DNA of 64,000 nucleotides from the NCBI GenBank assembly GCA_032164245.1, contig JAVMKO010000010.1, forward strand, positions 31,632,189 to 31,696,188. Direction: 5' to 3'. Origin of the DNA: Sternotherus odoratus (Eukaryota; Chordata; Testudines; Kinosternidae). The position numbers and the translations under genes are program-made. Shown here in pieces: positions 33,501 through 45,350 of the stretch (position 1 is the stretch's first letter; the number at the start of each line of letters is the position of its first letter). The notes beneath the pieces are model-generated. The model ran no database searches. It saw only the letters and a program-made list of their open reading frames with translations, and had not been told where the DNA came from.

Positions 33501-33895
33501 TAGGGCCCTACCAAATTCACAGCCATGAAAAACGCATCACAGACCATGAAAGCTGTTTTCCCACTGTAAAAATCTGTTATTTTAGGTGCTTTTACCCTAT
33601 ACTATACAGATTTCACCGGGAGACCAGCATTTCTCAAACTGTGGGTTCTGACCAAAAGGGAGTTGTGGGAGGGGGGGGTCACAAGGTTATTTTACGGAGG
33701 GTCACGGTATTGCCACCCTTACTTCTGTGCTGATTTCAGAGCTGGGCAGCTACAGAGCAGCAGCTGTTTGCCGGGCGCCCAGCTCTGAAGGCAGTGCCCC
33801 GCCAGCAGCAGTGCAGACATAAGGGTGGCAATACTATACCATGCCACCCTTACTTCTGTGCTGCTGCCTTCAGAGCTGGGCGGCCAGAGAGTAGG
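33501..33895 (+). mobile_element. Foldback-type element, copy 1 (truncated)
   Basis: Starts 'tagggccctaccaaattcac', then 'accctatactatacagattt', 'ctgaccaaaagggagttg' and paired 'gccacccttacttctgtgct' and 'gtgcagacataagggtggc' arms. It stops in 'gagctgggcggccagagag', whereas copy 2 continues. Family recalled from turtle genomes, unnamed here. Confidence 0.8.
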
Positions 33896-34044
33896 TCCAG
33901 TAGGTCCTTTCCACCACGTACTTTTCTGACACTTCCCTCCTGTTTTAGGTTTCTCCATTGGTCTCAATGGACTTTGAATTGGACTCTTTCTGTCCATCTC
34001 TACTTATAACCCATTACTGCTGGGGTCTCTCAGGTAGTCTCACC

Positions 34045-34660
34045 CTATTGAAACCCTGATGCATCACCCCACCCCCATGAAACTCCTGGCAGGAACATCG
34101 GTGCCGCCCACCCCAGACAGAGATGAACTTTGCCAAACTCCCCATCACATATGCCTTGTGTAGCATGATGCCAGGGAAAGGTTAGTGGGGGAAAGGGATA
34201 AAAGGGAGGGGGCTGCTGGCCCCATCTCCAAAGGGACCCCAGCATGGTGCCTGAGTTCTTCTCCCACCTCTCTGATCTGATCCGAGCAAGGAGTCAGTTC
34301 CAAGAGCCCCCGCAACCCCTCTGGCATGGGCACATGCTGGCACAGGGAGCTGTCAGGTCCCTTCACTACTCATTCAGACATCTCCCTTCCAGCAAAAAAT
34401 CAGATGAGCCGTTTAAAAATTTGAGATAAACAGGGAGAGGGGAAGAAGGCGGCTAATGAGACCCCAGCCACTGTGTGAGGAGAGCACAGATGCTACGCTT
34501 GCCTAAAGCAGTTGTGCCCGAAGGACACAGTGAGAGAGAGGGAGAGTGTCAGGGACCATGCAGCACTAACGAGGTAAAGGCAGCAGAAGAAGGCTTGTAC
34601 GAGTCAGAGAAGAGAGGGCAACAAGTTTAAAGGAGTCTTTGCTAAGAATGGGCCAGGGAA
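34045..34660. other. Gene-free stretch
   Basis: No repeat or exon was recognised between the foldback remnant and the next SINE. Confidence 0.45.
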
Positions 34661-34664
34661 CGGA

Positions 34665-34800
34665 GAGTCTAGTGTTTAGAGCAGGGACCTGAGAGTCAGG
34701 ATTCCTGGGTTGCACTGGCCATTCTCACAATGACTCATCAGCCTCTGGCAAGTCACATAGCATCTTTGCCTCAGTTTCCCCATCAGTAAACTGTGGGTAT
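34665..34800 (+). repeat. MIR-type SINE
   Basis: 'gagtcaggattcctgggttg', 'ggcaagtcacatagcatctt' and 'cctcagtttccccatcagta' are in MIR order. Confidence 0.85.
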
Positions 34801-35470
34801 CCAGAGTCACCCCCAAAGCAGCCAGCTGTGGGGTCATTGAGGGTGGTGTGCAGCTTTGCATCCTGTCTGGGGTAATCCTCAGAGAGCTGCTTAGCAGGTA
34901 CCATCCCAGGAATTTAAGGGGCTGGCGCACTGCCTCTTTGCTATGGGCATGTCTCTCTGGACCTACGTGATCTCCTGGAGCTATGGGCTCTAGTGGCACT
35001 AGATGCTGTCACACATCTCCTATGGCCATCAGTGGGATTTGCACACTGGGCTCAAAGGCCTTCTTTCCCCCGAGCTCCTCCTCCGACAGCTGCACGCAGG
35101 AAAATTCCGACTCAAGGGACCCAGCAGGTCGGTTCTTGTTACGTTGCGGCTAAAAACTCCTCCTTGCTAATTGCAAACGGATGCTGAGCCTCCCCGAAGG
35201 CATCTTAGTAGGAATAGAATATACAGCGATGGGTTGCAGGGTTAGGACCATGAGTGGGAGATATACTCAGCATGTTAAACACACTATACATTGCACAAAA
35301 TATTCTGTTGAGATGAAGAGCATGGGAGAGAAGGAGCTCTGATGGACAGGGACCTGGGAATAGGATAGAAAGACCCTGAGAGTTTAGGTTTACTCAGACA
35401 GCCTCCTCCCTCTTGGGACTGAGAGGCTGGTGTGGTTAAGGGTTGTGGAAACTGAGTCAAGTCCCATGTG

Positions 35471-36160
35471 TAGAGCCCTACCAAATTTACAGCCATAAAA
35501 AATGCATCATGGATGATGAAGTCTGGTCTCCCCCCATGACATCCGCTTTTATGTGCTTTTACCCTACACTATACAGATTTCACGGGGGTGGGAATCGGCG
35601 TTTCTCAACTTGGGGGTCCTGACCCAAAAGGGAGTTGCAGGGAGGTTGCAAGGTTACTTTAGGGGGATCGTGATATTACCACCCTTTCTTCTGTGCTGCT
35701 GCTGGCGGGGTGCTGTCTTCAGAGCTGGGCAGCAGTGGCTGTTGGCTGGGCGCCCGGCTCTGAAGGCAGCACCACACCAGCAGCAGCGCAGAAGTAAGGG
35801 TGGCAACACCATACCACACCACTCTTACTTCTGCACTGCTGCCTGCAGAGCTGGGCAGCAGAAGACTAACGGTTGCTGACTGAGGGCCCGGCTCTGCAAG
35901 TAGCAGTGCTGAAGGAAGGGTGGTAATTCCATACCATGCCATCCTTTCTTTTGCACCGCAGCAGCACAGAAATAGGAGTAGCAATACCACAACCCCCTCC
36001 ATAATAACCTTGTGATACCCCCTCCCCCCACCACAACTCTTTTTGGGTCAGGAACCCTACAATTAAAACACTCTGACATTTCAGATTTAAATAGCTGAAA
36101 TCATGACATTTAACACTGAACATTTTTATGATCCATTGACCAACATGGACTCTGAATGCC
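35471..36160 (+). mobile_element. Foldback-type element, copy 2
   Basis: Opens 'tagagccctaccaaatttac' and shares 'ctacactatacagatttcac' and 'gtcctgacccaaaagggagt' with copy 1. It then carries alternating inverted arms: 'ccctttcttctgtgctgctg', 'cagaagtaagggtggcaac', 'cactcttacttctgcac' and 'gaaggaagggtggtaat'. The mirror 'ctttttgggtcaggaaccct' comes before 'catttcagatttaaatagct' and ends near 'aacatggactctgaatg'. The whole unit can fold on itself. No protein is encoded. Confidence 0.85.
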
Positions 36161-37189
36161 CATGTGTGACTGAGGACTTGGAGACAGACACACAGCAGCA
36201 AAGGAGACTCTGGTGTTAAAGGGGTTGAATCCCCTGAAGAGATGAGTCTCCATTTCCCATGTCTCCAGTCCTCTTTTCAGTCCTCACCAGCATTTTGTTT
36301 CCCCCCTCTTGGACAGTGGCTGCTGTTTCTCTTGCTGCTTTGAGTTAATTAGAAAAGAAGCCCTGCTGCTAGGGGCTTGGAGTGCACAAATTAAATGTTC
36401 TGTGCAAGGTCATGTCAAGGCCCCCTTTTCTTGACCTCAGCAGAGGAAGTGTAAGATGTGCCCTGCACAGCCTGGAGCCCTGTCACCAGCTAATTTCACA
36501 GCATCTCTTTCTTTAGCATGAATCCAGCCATTCTAGCCCCCTGTGTCAACAATAGGGGATGAATGTGTCGGTTTCCAGGTCAGTGCCCATCTGTAACCTA
36601 CAATGATTATAATGCAAAGAGAGAGGATGGGGTGGGAGGAATAGGGCAGGGGCTCTTTTTCCATCGCCAGCACTGCACCTTCAGAGACACCCTCCCAGTC
36701 CTGATCAGCCCAGCCACAGTGGCAAAGTCAGTACAACCAGTGTGCATCCACACACTCCCTCTTCCAGCAAAGTACAAATGTTAGCACCTGCCTGCCAAAC
36801 TGCTGACTTCTCAGCTCTCAAGCGGAGGGCTCCAGAGCATTTTGGATGCCTGCCATTTTTATGGGCTATTAAGGAAAATAAAACAATACAGCAATAAGCC
36901 ACCAGCTTTGTTTGTAAAGGGGCATGGTGTATGTCACACTATTGCAACACTGGCATTCAGAGGAACAGGGAGACAGAATGCACTGCTAAGTGTTAGAAAT
37001 CGTGTTTATTCACATCTGGTCCAGAGGAGATATTAATTTTATGGGATGCTTGGGGGCTTTGATCTGACTCTGCACCCCCTCCAACTGTCCACAATATAGC
37101 CTATAATTATTGCTGACATTTATACAATGATGTTCTATGACAATGCCTTCTTCAAAAGTAGCATGAATAGTCACACCTTGGATGATTAA
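36161..37189. other. Gene-free stretch
   Basis: Nothing recognised beyond short unrelated frames. Confidence 0.45.
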
Positions 37190-37625
37190 ACAGACAGACA
37201 AAAGCACTTTGCATCCTTCGATCTCAAGGTGCTATACTGAATGTGGGCAAGTATCAGTACGGCCATTGATAGTTGGGGAACTCGAGGCATGGAGAGGCAA
37301 GGGCCAAATTTTCCAGACATGGCCTCTGATGGTGGGCGCTTCATTTTCTGATGGTCCAGCTTAGGAAATCTAGGGTCTGATTTTCACTGGCGTTGAGCAC
37401 CAACAAATCTCAATGGAGGCAACAGGAACTGGGGCGTGCTCAGCTCCTGTAAGCATCAGGCCAGGTTGTCCTAAGTTAAGTACACAAGATTAAAGGCCTT
37501 CACCCTACAAAAAACATGGCCCTGAGTGCCCACATAGTGACTCAACAGCAGAGCAGAGAATAGAAAACAGATCTCTCAGCTCCAGTGTTGTATACACTTG
37601 ACCATACTGACTCTCTGGTATACAA
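37190..37625 (-). repeat. MIR/SINE fragments
   Basis: 37195-37300 ('ctcaaggtgctatactgaat', 'ggaactcgaggcatggagag') and 37510-37625 ('gcagagcagagaatagaaaa', 'cagatctctcagctccag') are weak reverse-strand SINE fragments. 37378-37465 between them has the old-repeat phrase 'tctgattttcactggcgttg'. Confidence 0.5.
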
Positions 37626-37813
37626 AGACAAGAATGGGCACACAAACACACGCACCATCTGTATATATTCCCACACAAATCTGGCAGCACTCTAGATCTC
37701 TCTCAGGTTCTCCTTTCTGCCCAATCAACTTGCAGCCTCCCCAGGGAGCTGTCCCTCCCCTAAAGTGCTGAAATGTATTCTCCCTCCAACTGTTAGGTGC
37801 ATTTGTCTTTTAG

Positions 37814-37881
37814 GTTCACAGCGACAGTCCCCTCCCCTGACCCTGCCTCCTTGGATTAGCTCCTTCAAGCAAATGCAGAAG
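37814..37881 (+). other. Splice-bounded open segment (weak exon candidate)
   Basis: The acceptor 'gtgcatttgtcttttag' and a consensus donor ('cagaag|gtgagt') bound 68 bases. One frame is open for 22 codons and contains 'SFKQMQK'; the other two have stops. The peptide is not recognised and there is no neighbouring exon to pair with. It could be noncoding or chance. Confidence 0.15.
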
Positions 37882-38869
37882 GTGAGTGAAGTTAATAACT
37901 TGGGTGGAGGGGGAAAAGCAGGATCCCTCCAGCTTTAAAACACAGACAATCAGACTACTGGGTTCCCTATTTTCAGAGAGGAAAACACCAAGACATCTCC
38001 AGAAGCAGCAACAGAGAGGCTGGTGTAGGGCTGATTTCCTACTTGAGCTGCAGGGCAGATGGAAGGGTTTAGCCCATCCAGTCCCTCACAGCTCCTTCAT
38101 GATTGTTAGAACCTGCACACAATACAGCAGAGGCATTGCCTGGAGCTCTGCCTCTCAGCTGACAACAACCCTCTTCCCTACTCCAGGCATAGAAACACAC
38201 ACCACAGGTCCTGTCCCTGTTTTCCCATCCTAGCCAAAATGAGGACCAGCCTACTGTAAGAGGAAGAGGGAGGGAAGTTGAAGGTCATTTTCCTGTCCCT
38301 CCGTCCCCAGGCAGAGCAGCACACACATGATACCAGGTGTTTTTCAAACAGCTCTGTAAGTCTCTGAAACAAGCCCCCCTTCAAAAAACAAGCCCCAGTC
38401 CCCAGGTGCTGCTTGCCACTTCTGAGTACCAACAATCTGGATGCCCTGCTTGCCTTTGGTTTTTAAATGTTTAGAATATGCAGATGCCCCAAACTTCTTA
38501 CAATTCAGGCTCAGGGCATGAGTCATGCTTTGGAACATGCCCAAACCATCTGCTTTTTGTGTGTGCACACTGCAGCCCCCATCTCCAGCACTGCTTGTCA
38601 AAGTGCTGTGCATTTCCAAAGTTAAGCCATCTCACACATTCAACCCAGCAGCACAGTGTGCAATGCACCAGTGTCAAACTGTTCTGACCAGGGAATCCTT
38701 TTGAAGAGAAACTTCTTGCTCCAGGTGGGCTCTGTGAACTTTTCACATAAACACACTGTCAATGGGGATGACTTAACCTGTGATATGCAGCCACCTCTGG
38801 GTGAAAGGTGTCAGACATTTCAACAGTGCGCTGCAACAGTTTAGAGTAGCAAGTTAATACAAATATCAG
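37882..38869. other. Gene-free stretch
   Basis: No repeat, RNA or exon recognised. Confidence 0.45.
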
Positions 38870-38955
38870 GCCAGATCTTCAGTTGGTATAAAACAGTGCA
38901 ACTCAGCCAATGAAGCAACACCAATTTATCCCAGCTAAGGATGTGGCCCCCAATA
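38870..38955. repeat. Ancient amniote repeat
   Basis: 'caggccagatcttcagttgg' and 'caatttatcccagctaagga' with 'tgtggccccc' belong to the 'ccagctgaggatctggcc' class. Confidence 0.5.
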
Positions 38956-38990
38956 TCCAATTGAATGGGCATGGAGGAGGATACTTCCAG

Positions 38991-39716
38991 GAGGGTGTGG
39001 CGGGGTGACCACCCGCCCCCTACCGGAAGGGGCTGGAAATAGCCCAGGAAGGGGTTAAGGCTGGGAGCTAGCAGGCTTACAGGCCTGATTGGGGAGTGGG
39101 CCCAGCTGAGAGGCCAAGCCCCAAACACTCCCAAGCCAGTATATATGGGCTGGGAGGCTGACAGGCAGAGCTCAGTCTCCTCTGTACCCAGAGGGAGACT
39201 GGCCTAGCTGCAGGAGCTGAAGCCAGGTATCTAGGTTAGGGCAGGGCAGGGCAGGGCAGGGCAGAGGGAGCTGGGCAGGCTCTAGCCAGAGAGCCCCAGG
39301 CCACCAGGCCTGACAGAAGGCCCGACCCAGGAGTACCAGGGTTGCAGGGGGCAGCCCAGGGCTAGAGATAGCAGCAGCAGGCCAACCCTCCTTGCCTGTG
39401 ATGAGAAGCCATGATACTGCAGTCCACCCCAGTGAGCGGGGGCAAGTGGTGACTGGCAGTGGCACATTCTGAGGTGAGGTGAGGTGGGGATGGGGGGTAG
39501 AGGGTTCCCCCAGGGAGGGGAGACCCTCATACCAAAGGGGGTTCTGCAGGGGTGCAGCACCCACAGTAGAGGGCACCAGGGTCCGGGAGGGACACGGGGC
39601 CAGGAAAAGAGTGGGGCATCAACCTGCGGAGGGCGCTCTGGATGCTGGAGGAGATGATTCCCCAATCGACCAATGGGAGGCGCTGCAGAGGTGAGTGTGC
39701 GCCCTGTTACAGAGGG
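38991..39716 (+). mobile_element. Solo LTR with perfect 5-bp duplication
   Basis: The 716-bp unit (38996-39711) starts 'tgtggcgggg' and ends 'ccctgttaca'. The 5-bp duplication gaggg is perfect at 38991-38995 and 39712-39716, as left by retroviral-type integrase. TATATAT lies at 39140-39146. A short 'ggcag' tandem (five units) sits at 39238-39264. No internal genes flank it, so it is a recombined solo LTR. Gypsy-like rather than ERV is a guess. Confidence 0.85.
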
Positions 39717-39719
39717 CAA

Positions 39720-40100
39720 CAGTCTACAGTAAATTTTTTGCAAAACTAATCACAGTTTTTCTATGCAATAAGGTCTATGCAATAGTTCATTGATTCATTC
39801 TGGGCAATTTGCACACACACTCACCCCAACTATTCTACAAAACTGAATGAAACTTATTTCCTTCAAAAACATGAAATGCCAAACACAAAAAATGGCAAAT
39901 TACAAAACCAGCTTTTGTTTGGAAGGTGCTTATCTTTTTGCTCATAAAATGGCTCATTTTTACTGGAAAAGGGCCCAGATTTTGAATGAAAAGATTCATA
40001 AAATATAGCAAATTGGGTTCATTTTTAAAGTTTTCAAAAAAAATCTGCCATTCATTTTGAGTAGCTTCTTTCTTTTGTCAATGCCAAACCCTGTGCTGGG
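39720..40100. repeat. AT-rich interspersed repeat, type A
   Basis: 'aacatgaaatgccaaacaca', 'gggcccagattttgaatgaa' and 'tttaaagttttcaaaaaaaa' match the class at 5425-5720. Confidence 0.45.
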
Positions 40101-40276
40101 TTTTGGTTTAGTACAGAGTTAGTACAAGCTACTGATTAACTTGACAGTACTCCCTGCAGCACCCTCGGCTTTCCTTAGAGATCTCCCAGGCACAAGCTGA
40201 TCCAGCCCAACCATGCTTAGCTTGAGAGGTCTGATAGAACACAGAGTAAAGCAGGATGGTTCTACAGAAACCAAAT

Positions 40277-40557
40277 CTGCTCAACTCCACTACGGGGGGA
40301 GGGGGCTCAATCTAAGATACACAACTTCAGCTATGCAAATAGTGTAGTTGAAGTCACTGTATCTTAGGTTGACTCGCCGCCGTGGGGATGGCCAGGTAAG
40401 TCGATCACAACCGCTCCCCTGCTGACTCCTCTCGCCGAAGTGGAGTACAGGAGTCGATTCAGGGATCAATTTATCACATCCAGATGAGACGCGGTAAATC
40501 GATCCCTGATACATCGAGCGCTACCTGCCAATCCAGCGGGTAGTGTAGCCGTACCCT
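40277..40557 (-). mobile_element. MITE ('tctacact' family), reverse copy
   Basis: The family phrases appear in reverse order: 'aatctaagatacacaacttc', 'tatcttaggttgactcgcc', 'gtaaatcgatccctgataca' and the end 'tagtgtagccgtaccctaa'. The left terminus is eroded. Confidence 0.82.
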
Positions 40558-40879
40558 AACTTGCCTCAGATGGATTCAAGGGATGAGAGAGTAGTTCCCC
40601 TTCCAAACTCACCTAACCCTTGGCTTTTCCAGATATAGGGTTTTCCCTGCAGTCTGAGCCCTGCAACCCTAAATCAGTTGACCTGAGCCATCTGCAGGCG
40701 TGTCGCAGGTGTCTTATCACAGTGCAAAAGTACCCTGAGAGGCAAAAAGACGGCCTTCCATATGTGCCAACAACAGTAGTTTTGGGGACTTGAGTAAAAA
40801 ATGTTTATTTTAACCACTGCTTGTGAAAAAGAATGAAGGCACAGCATTTAAAATCCCATGTAACAACCATAGCATGAGG

Positions 40880-41560
40880 CACCTACTCAGATCACCCCAT
40901 ACGGGGTGCAAAAACATTTGTAAATTTATGAAGAAGTGTGAAAGTGACTATATTCCTGAAAATATCTCCAGTTGAACGGCCTACCTGGCATATTTTGTTA
41001 GTCATGATCCATACGCTATATTTTGCAACTTCCCATCTGCTTTAATATTGTTAAGAAATTTAAATCACAAGAGCCTGGCAGCAATAAAATACTTCAGAAT
41101 TATTCCCCTCGAAACTTATAAAATCAGGGTGTTCCTCTTAGAAACAAACCACATGAGAGGAAATTGCTCCCAAAGTCTAATGTGTTATGAGGTGAACAAA
41201 AAGTATACAATACATTTACTCTGTCTGAGAAGTGGAGCAGCTTGAACTTTGACATGCATTTCAATGATATTATAAAGAAACAGGAGAGAAAACTGGATCT
41301 CTCCGAAGGACTGGTAATGGAATATGGAGACATTCACTTCTCAGTCACTAGTACAAATGCATCTCAGATGGCTGTAGAGGCCATAAATCATTCTCTTCTA
41401 TTCGCTGGTCTGTGTGAATTGAGGCAGGGAATTCAGTCAGTTTCTTAGTGGATTAGGAGTTCTGTTGGGCCGTAATAATCATCCAACCTAGCTGCCATCT
41501 GGACCTTCAGAATCTCAGCTTTCATGTTTAATAAAAGTCTGTAGCCTTTGTAACCTTCAA
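40880..41560. other. Unique AT-rich block; possible conserved noncoding DNA
   Basis: No repeat hallmark over about 700 bases, low CpG, moderate AT. An open frame at 41242-41448 (68 codons, containing 'KKQERKLDLSEG') is the least repeat-like frame in the window. It has no splice signals I trust and matches no protein I know. AATAAA occurs at 41530. Confidence 0.3.
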
Positions 41561-41776
41561 AGCATGAGACAGGTGTAAATCGATGAACTGTGGCCTGCTT
41601 GAGTCCGCAGAAAGCCTGAAACAATAACTCAGAGAGGTATGACCTGGCTCATTCACAGCAATGGGATGTTACTGGTGAAGCCAAGTTATAACAGTGAAAA
41701 TGTTGATATTGTGGATTATTTTGTTGCTGAACAAAGTATGCAAGAGATAAAATCTACTGCAAGAGGCATCGTGTGT

Positions 41777-41784
41777 TGACGTCA
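41777..41784. promoter_or_regulatory. CRE motif TGACGTCA
   Basis: A perfect palindromic cAMP-response element core, followed 7 bases later by the GC/KLF-like 'ggtggggcg'. Isolated; no transcript start is evident. Confidence 0.3.
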
Positions 41785-42314
41785 CAAGTGGGTGGGGCGT
41801 GGGTGAGGCTTTGCTTAGGGCAATGCAAAAATTACAAAAATGGGCATTAAATTAGTACCTCTCAATGATATTGTGCTGCACCAGCTGTGTGGCCACCCAG
41901 GGAAGGAATTGTGGCCAATTTATTGCTGGTTTACAGTAGCAAATCACTACTCGCCTGTACTGACTCAGATGTACCCCCAGGAAGTGATGAGGAGGGGCCA
42001 AGGCTCCACCCAGCCATGGCTTTTCCTGGCCCACTGCTCTAGGAAGGAAATACTTGTGCTTCCAGCTCCACTCACCCCTGTATATCCTCACAGGGGAACA
42101 AGCAGGAGGATGATTCTTAATTTCTAGAAACACACAGGTCACAATCTAGTCCTTCACTGGCAGCTCACTGAAGAACCCAGATTGAACCACCTGTAGAAAT
42201 CAAGCTCCCCTTTCCTCCCTCCAATATTTTTTATTACAACACTGCCAGGAGGCCCCGGCTGAGATCATGGCCCCCAGAAAGGCTCTGCTCTGAAGAAACT
42301 GCAATCTGAATAGA

Positions 42315-42475
42315 CAAGGCCCCTATTTTATAGATGGGGAAACTGAGGCACATAGATTAAGTGATTTGCCCAACATCACACAGGCAGTCTGAGGCAGAGA
42401 CAGGAATTGAACCCAAATCCCAGAGTCTCAGAGCTAGTATCTTAACCACAGGATCATCTTTCCACTGTGCAGCCA
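42315..42475 (-). repeat. MIR-type SINE
   Basis: 'gatggggaaactgaggcaca', 'catcacacaggcagtctgag' and 'aggaattgaacccaaatccc' with 'cttaaccacaggatcat'. Confidence 0.88.
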
Positions 42476-42824
42476 CTGCTAGCCCACATGGTTACAGACG
42501 GTATGCCAGTCAGGGACACTTCATCCCTCCTTTCCCATCTTCCATCAGGGAAACACCCTAAAGACCCTGGAGCCCTCTACCTTTGAGGCTGCCTCTCTCC
42601 CTTTGACTTTCTACTCCCTGTTGTCTAGGATGCTCTTACTGTCTCCTTGGCTTCCAAGGCAGAACAAGGCCCATAGATGGGATGAGTACAAAGGGATTTT
42701 TATGCTGCCTGTTGTGTGGTTAAATGGAGGCTTTCATTCTTCCAGCCACAAACAAAAGTTCTCTAAAGAAAAACAACATTCAATAACAGCACTGGGCTTT
42801 GTCGAGTGGTGTAATTAGTGTTAA

Positions 42825-42895
42825 TTTGTAAAGTGCTTTGTGAGGCGGGGATGAAAGGTGCTCTCGGAGTGCCAACCGTTTTTATTTGAATTCTA
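42825..42895 (+). repeat. SINE tail fragment
   Basis: 'tttgtaaagtgctttgtgag' and 'gatgaaaggtgctctcgg' form the common 'aaagtgctttgagatcc' tail. Confidence 0.6.
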
Positions 42896-45189
42896 AATGC
42901 CACCCAACAAGTTCAAATCACAACCAAGCTAAATGACTTTTAAGATACAGTAAATGCAAACACGCCTGTTCTTTCATAATCCCGCACAGTGGCTGGTTCG
43001 TTTTACCCCCTCCTTTCACCTGTCACACAGCAATCATCCACACAGTCAATGCTAGAAGCAGCAGCACACCCTGTATGGCTCTCTGAGATAAACACAAAGG
43101 CTACATGGCCCCTCATGTGTTTCCCCTCCCGTCTTGCAAGGTGCTGAGAGAGGGACGGGAAGAATACAGCACAATGCCAAGACACAGCATATTTCTCCAG
43201 TATGTGGATTCTCAGATCTGGCACCGTAGCAGTATCCTATGCGCTGGTAGCGCTGCCAAGTTCCAGAGATGGGATAATGCGGAGATATATCTGGGTGCAT
43301 CTAGAAATGCGTCAGCAATAACCATGGCCAACAATCAGTCACCAATGGCTGTCAGTAAATACCTTCCTGTCTCTTTAAAAAAAAATCCAGATTGAGCCAT
43401 CCTGAGCTGCATCCTAAAAACTGCAAAACTCCAGCTCTGGGAAGTAACAAGAGGAGCAGATTCCAGCCTCGCTGAGAGCGCTCTACCTCAGTGAAATGCC
43501 GGCAGAGAGCCGGGAGAGCCCCTTGTCTCATTCTACCACCAATTTGAAGGGAAGGTTAGGGAGATTTCCCATCTTGGATTAAGTCACCCATTCTCCAGAC
43601 ACTGCTAAGCCAGAAAGTCCTAACCTAGTAGGACACCCCCCCCCCAACCCTGCCCAATCAGCGGAGATCTAACAAGGACCCACCTATCCCATCTAACCAT
43701 ACAGAAAGAGCAGAACAATCACAACCCCCAAACCAGGTCCCCCCCTTCCCAACTAGCTGGGATCTCACTAAGACCCACTTCCCTCCATCCCATTTCACCT
43801 GGGGGTGGGGTTTCCTCAATGCACAGTCGCTGCCCTGCGACATGCCCCATGCTGCACTACAGGCAGCAGGTGTTTCCTCAAATATTTCCAGGGGAAGATG
43901 CTTCAAATCCATCCCCGCCCATCTCACCTGCCCACTGTGCCCCAGATACGAGTGTTGGACCCCCACACTCTTCCAGCAACAACACAGTAGGTGTTTTTTC
44001 CAAGAACAAAGAACAAGCATTTCCTGCAAAGAGCTGCTTAATATGTTTGTTTGCCAAGTGGCGCTCCCTCCCTCTCCTACAAACATAGGAAGCAAGCAAG
44101 GGAGAAAAACTCTGTTTAAACAGACAAATAGATTTCCCAACCCCTCACCCGCATACCCCCGGGACACAACACAGGCTGAGGAGGAATGGCTGGGTAGGAA
44201 CACTGTTAACACTGGCAACATGCCACTACCTTGCTATCCCCACCTGCTGAGAGCTGCTCAAGGAAGGAAGATGGTCTGAGCAGGCTGATTAATAGGGGGT
44301 AGAAGGCCAAGGGAGAGAGGGAGTGTCAAAGTAGACGGCTCCACCTCGATTACAGGGCTAGCTGCACTTGACCCCTCTCTGCTCTCTCTGAGAGCACCCC
44401 CAACCCCTCTGTGCCAGGCTTCCTGTCACTACCTCTCCTGGGATGGACTCCCACGATTCTCCCACTCCCAGCCCAGCCCTGGGTCACAGTACACTGAATA
44501 CTGACCCGCTGGCTAGTTCTGACTGAGGGCCTGTGGGGACCATAGCAAGCAGCCCGCTGGCTTAGACCAAGGCCTCGTTCAGTCTTCACAGTAGGCGTAA
44601 AGCAAAACACAAGGGAAAAGGGGGTTTAGGACAGCGAACAGTATGTGTGAATGTCTGTCTTAGCTCAGGGCCTGCTCCCTGCGATGAGAACCCCGCAGGC
44701 TTAGCTATTTCAGACATTCACAGCCCATGGCTGTCTCCATCCGGAGGGAGCCAGCCAGAGTCGTTTGTTCCCTCAGTGCCCGAGGGTTTTGGGCCCATCT
44801 AATCCCAAACCAGTTTGGAGGGCTCTGTGAGCAGTTGTGCCCACATCCCCTGAGGCAACTGCTCTCCCATTGCCCTGTGACAACCCCCCAGGGCCCTACC
44901 ACGAGTCATGGATTTGCCTCTCTGTTTGTTTCCCAGCAGCTCTCTTGATCTAACCCAGCGTAGTCATGCAGCAATCATTCCAATAACCAGGTCACATACA
45001 GTGTTCATAATGGAATACAGAGCAGCCCCACATCCCCTTCATGGGCTCCAGGAGGGTTATGGCTTTTCCCTGATAAAAGATGGGAATCAAGAGCTGAAGC
45101 ATCCTCATCTGACAGCCACCCTTCCCCAAAGGGAAACTTAGAATAAAAGCAATCTGCCGAGCTGGCAGAGTGGAAGATGGTCCTGTGAT
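42896..45189. other. Gene-free stretch
   Basis: Frames up to 187 codons (44221-43658, minus) are unrelated to known proteins and lack start or splice context. 44340-44960 has a fairly GC-rich character but no recognised element. Confidence 0.4.
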
Positions 45190-45350
45190 TATGGCACTGA
45201 ACTGAGACTCAGATCTGAATTCAGTTCTTGGCTTTAATCTCTTGGTGCCTCAGTTTCTCCTCCATAAAAGAAGGGACTTTGTCCCCTTACCTATGTAGAC
45301 TAAACTCTTCAGGGCAGGAATTGTCTCTCATTATGTGCAAGAGACCCCAT
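45190..45350 (+). repeat. MIR-type SINE
   Basis: 'gattatggcactgaactgag', 'ctcttggtgcctcagtttct' and 'cttcagggcaggaattgtct'. Confidence 0.85.

Noticed and set aside
39238..39264. CRISPR-like tandem
   Set aside because: Short 'ggcag' units without spacers, inside an LTR of a vertebrate genome.
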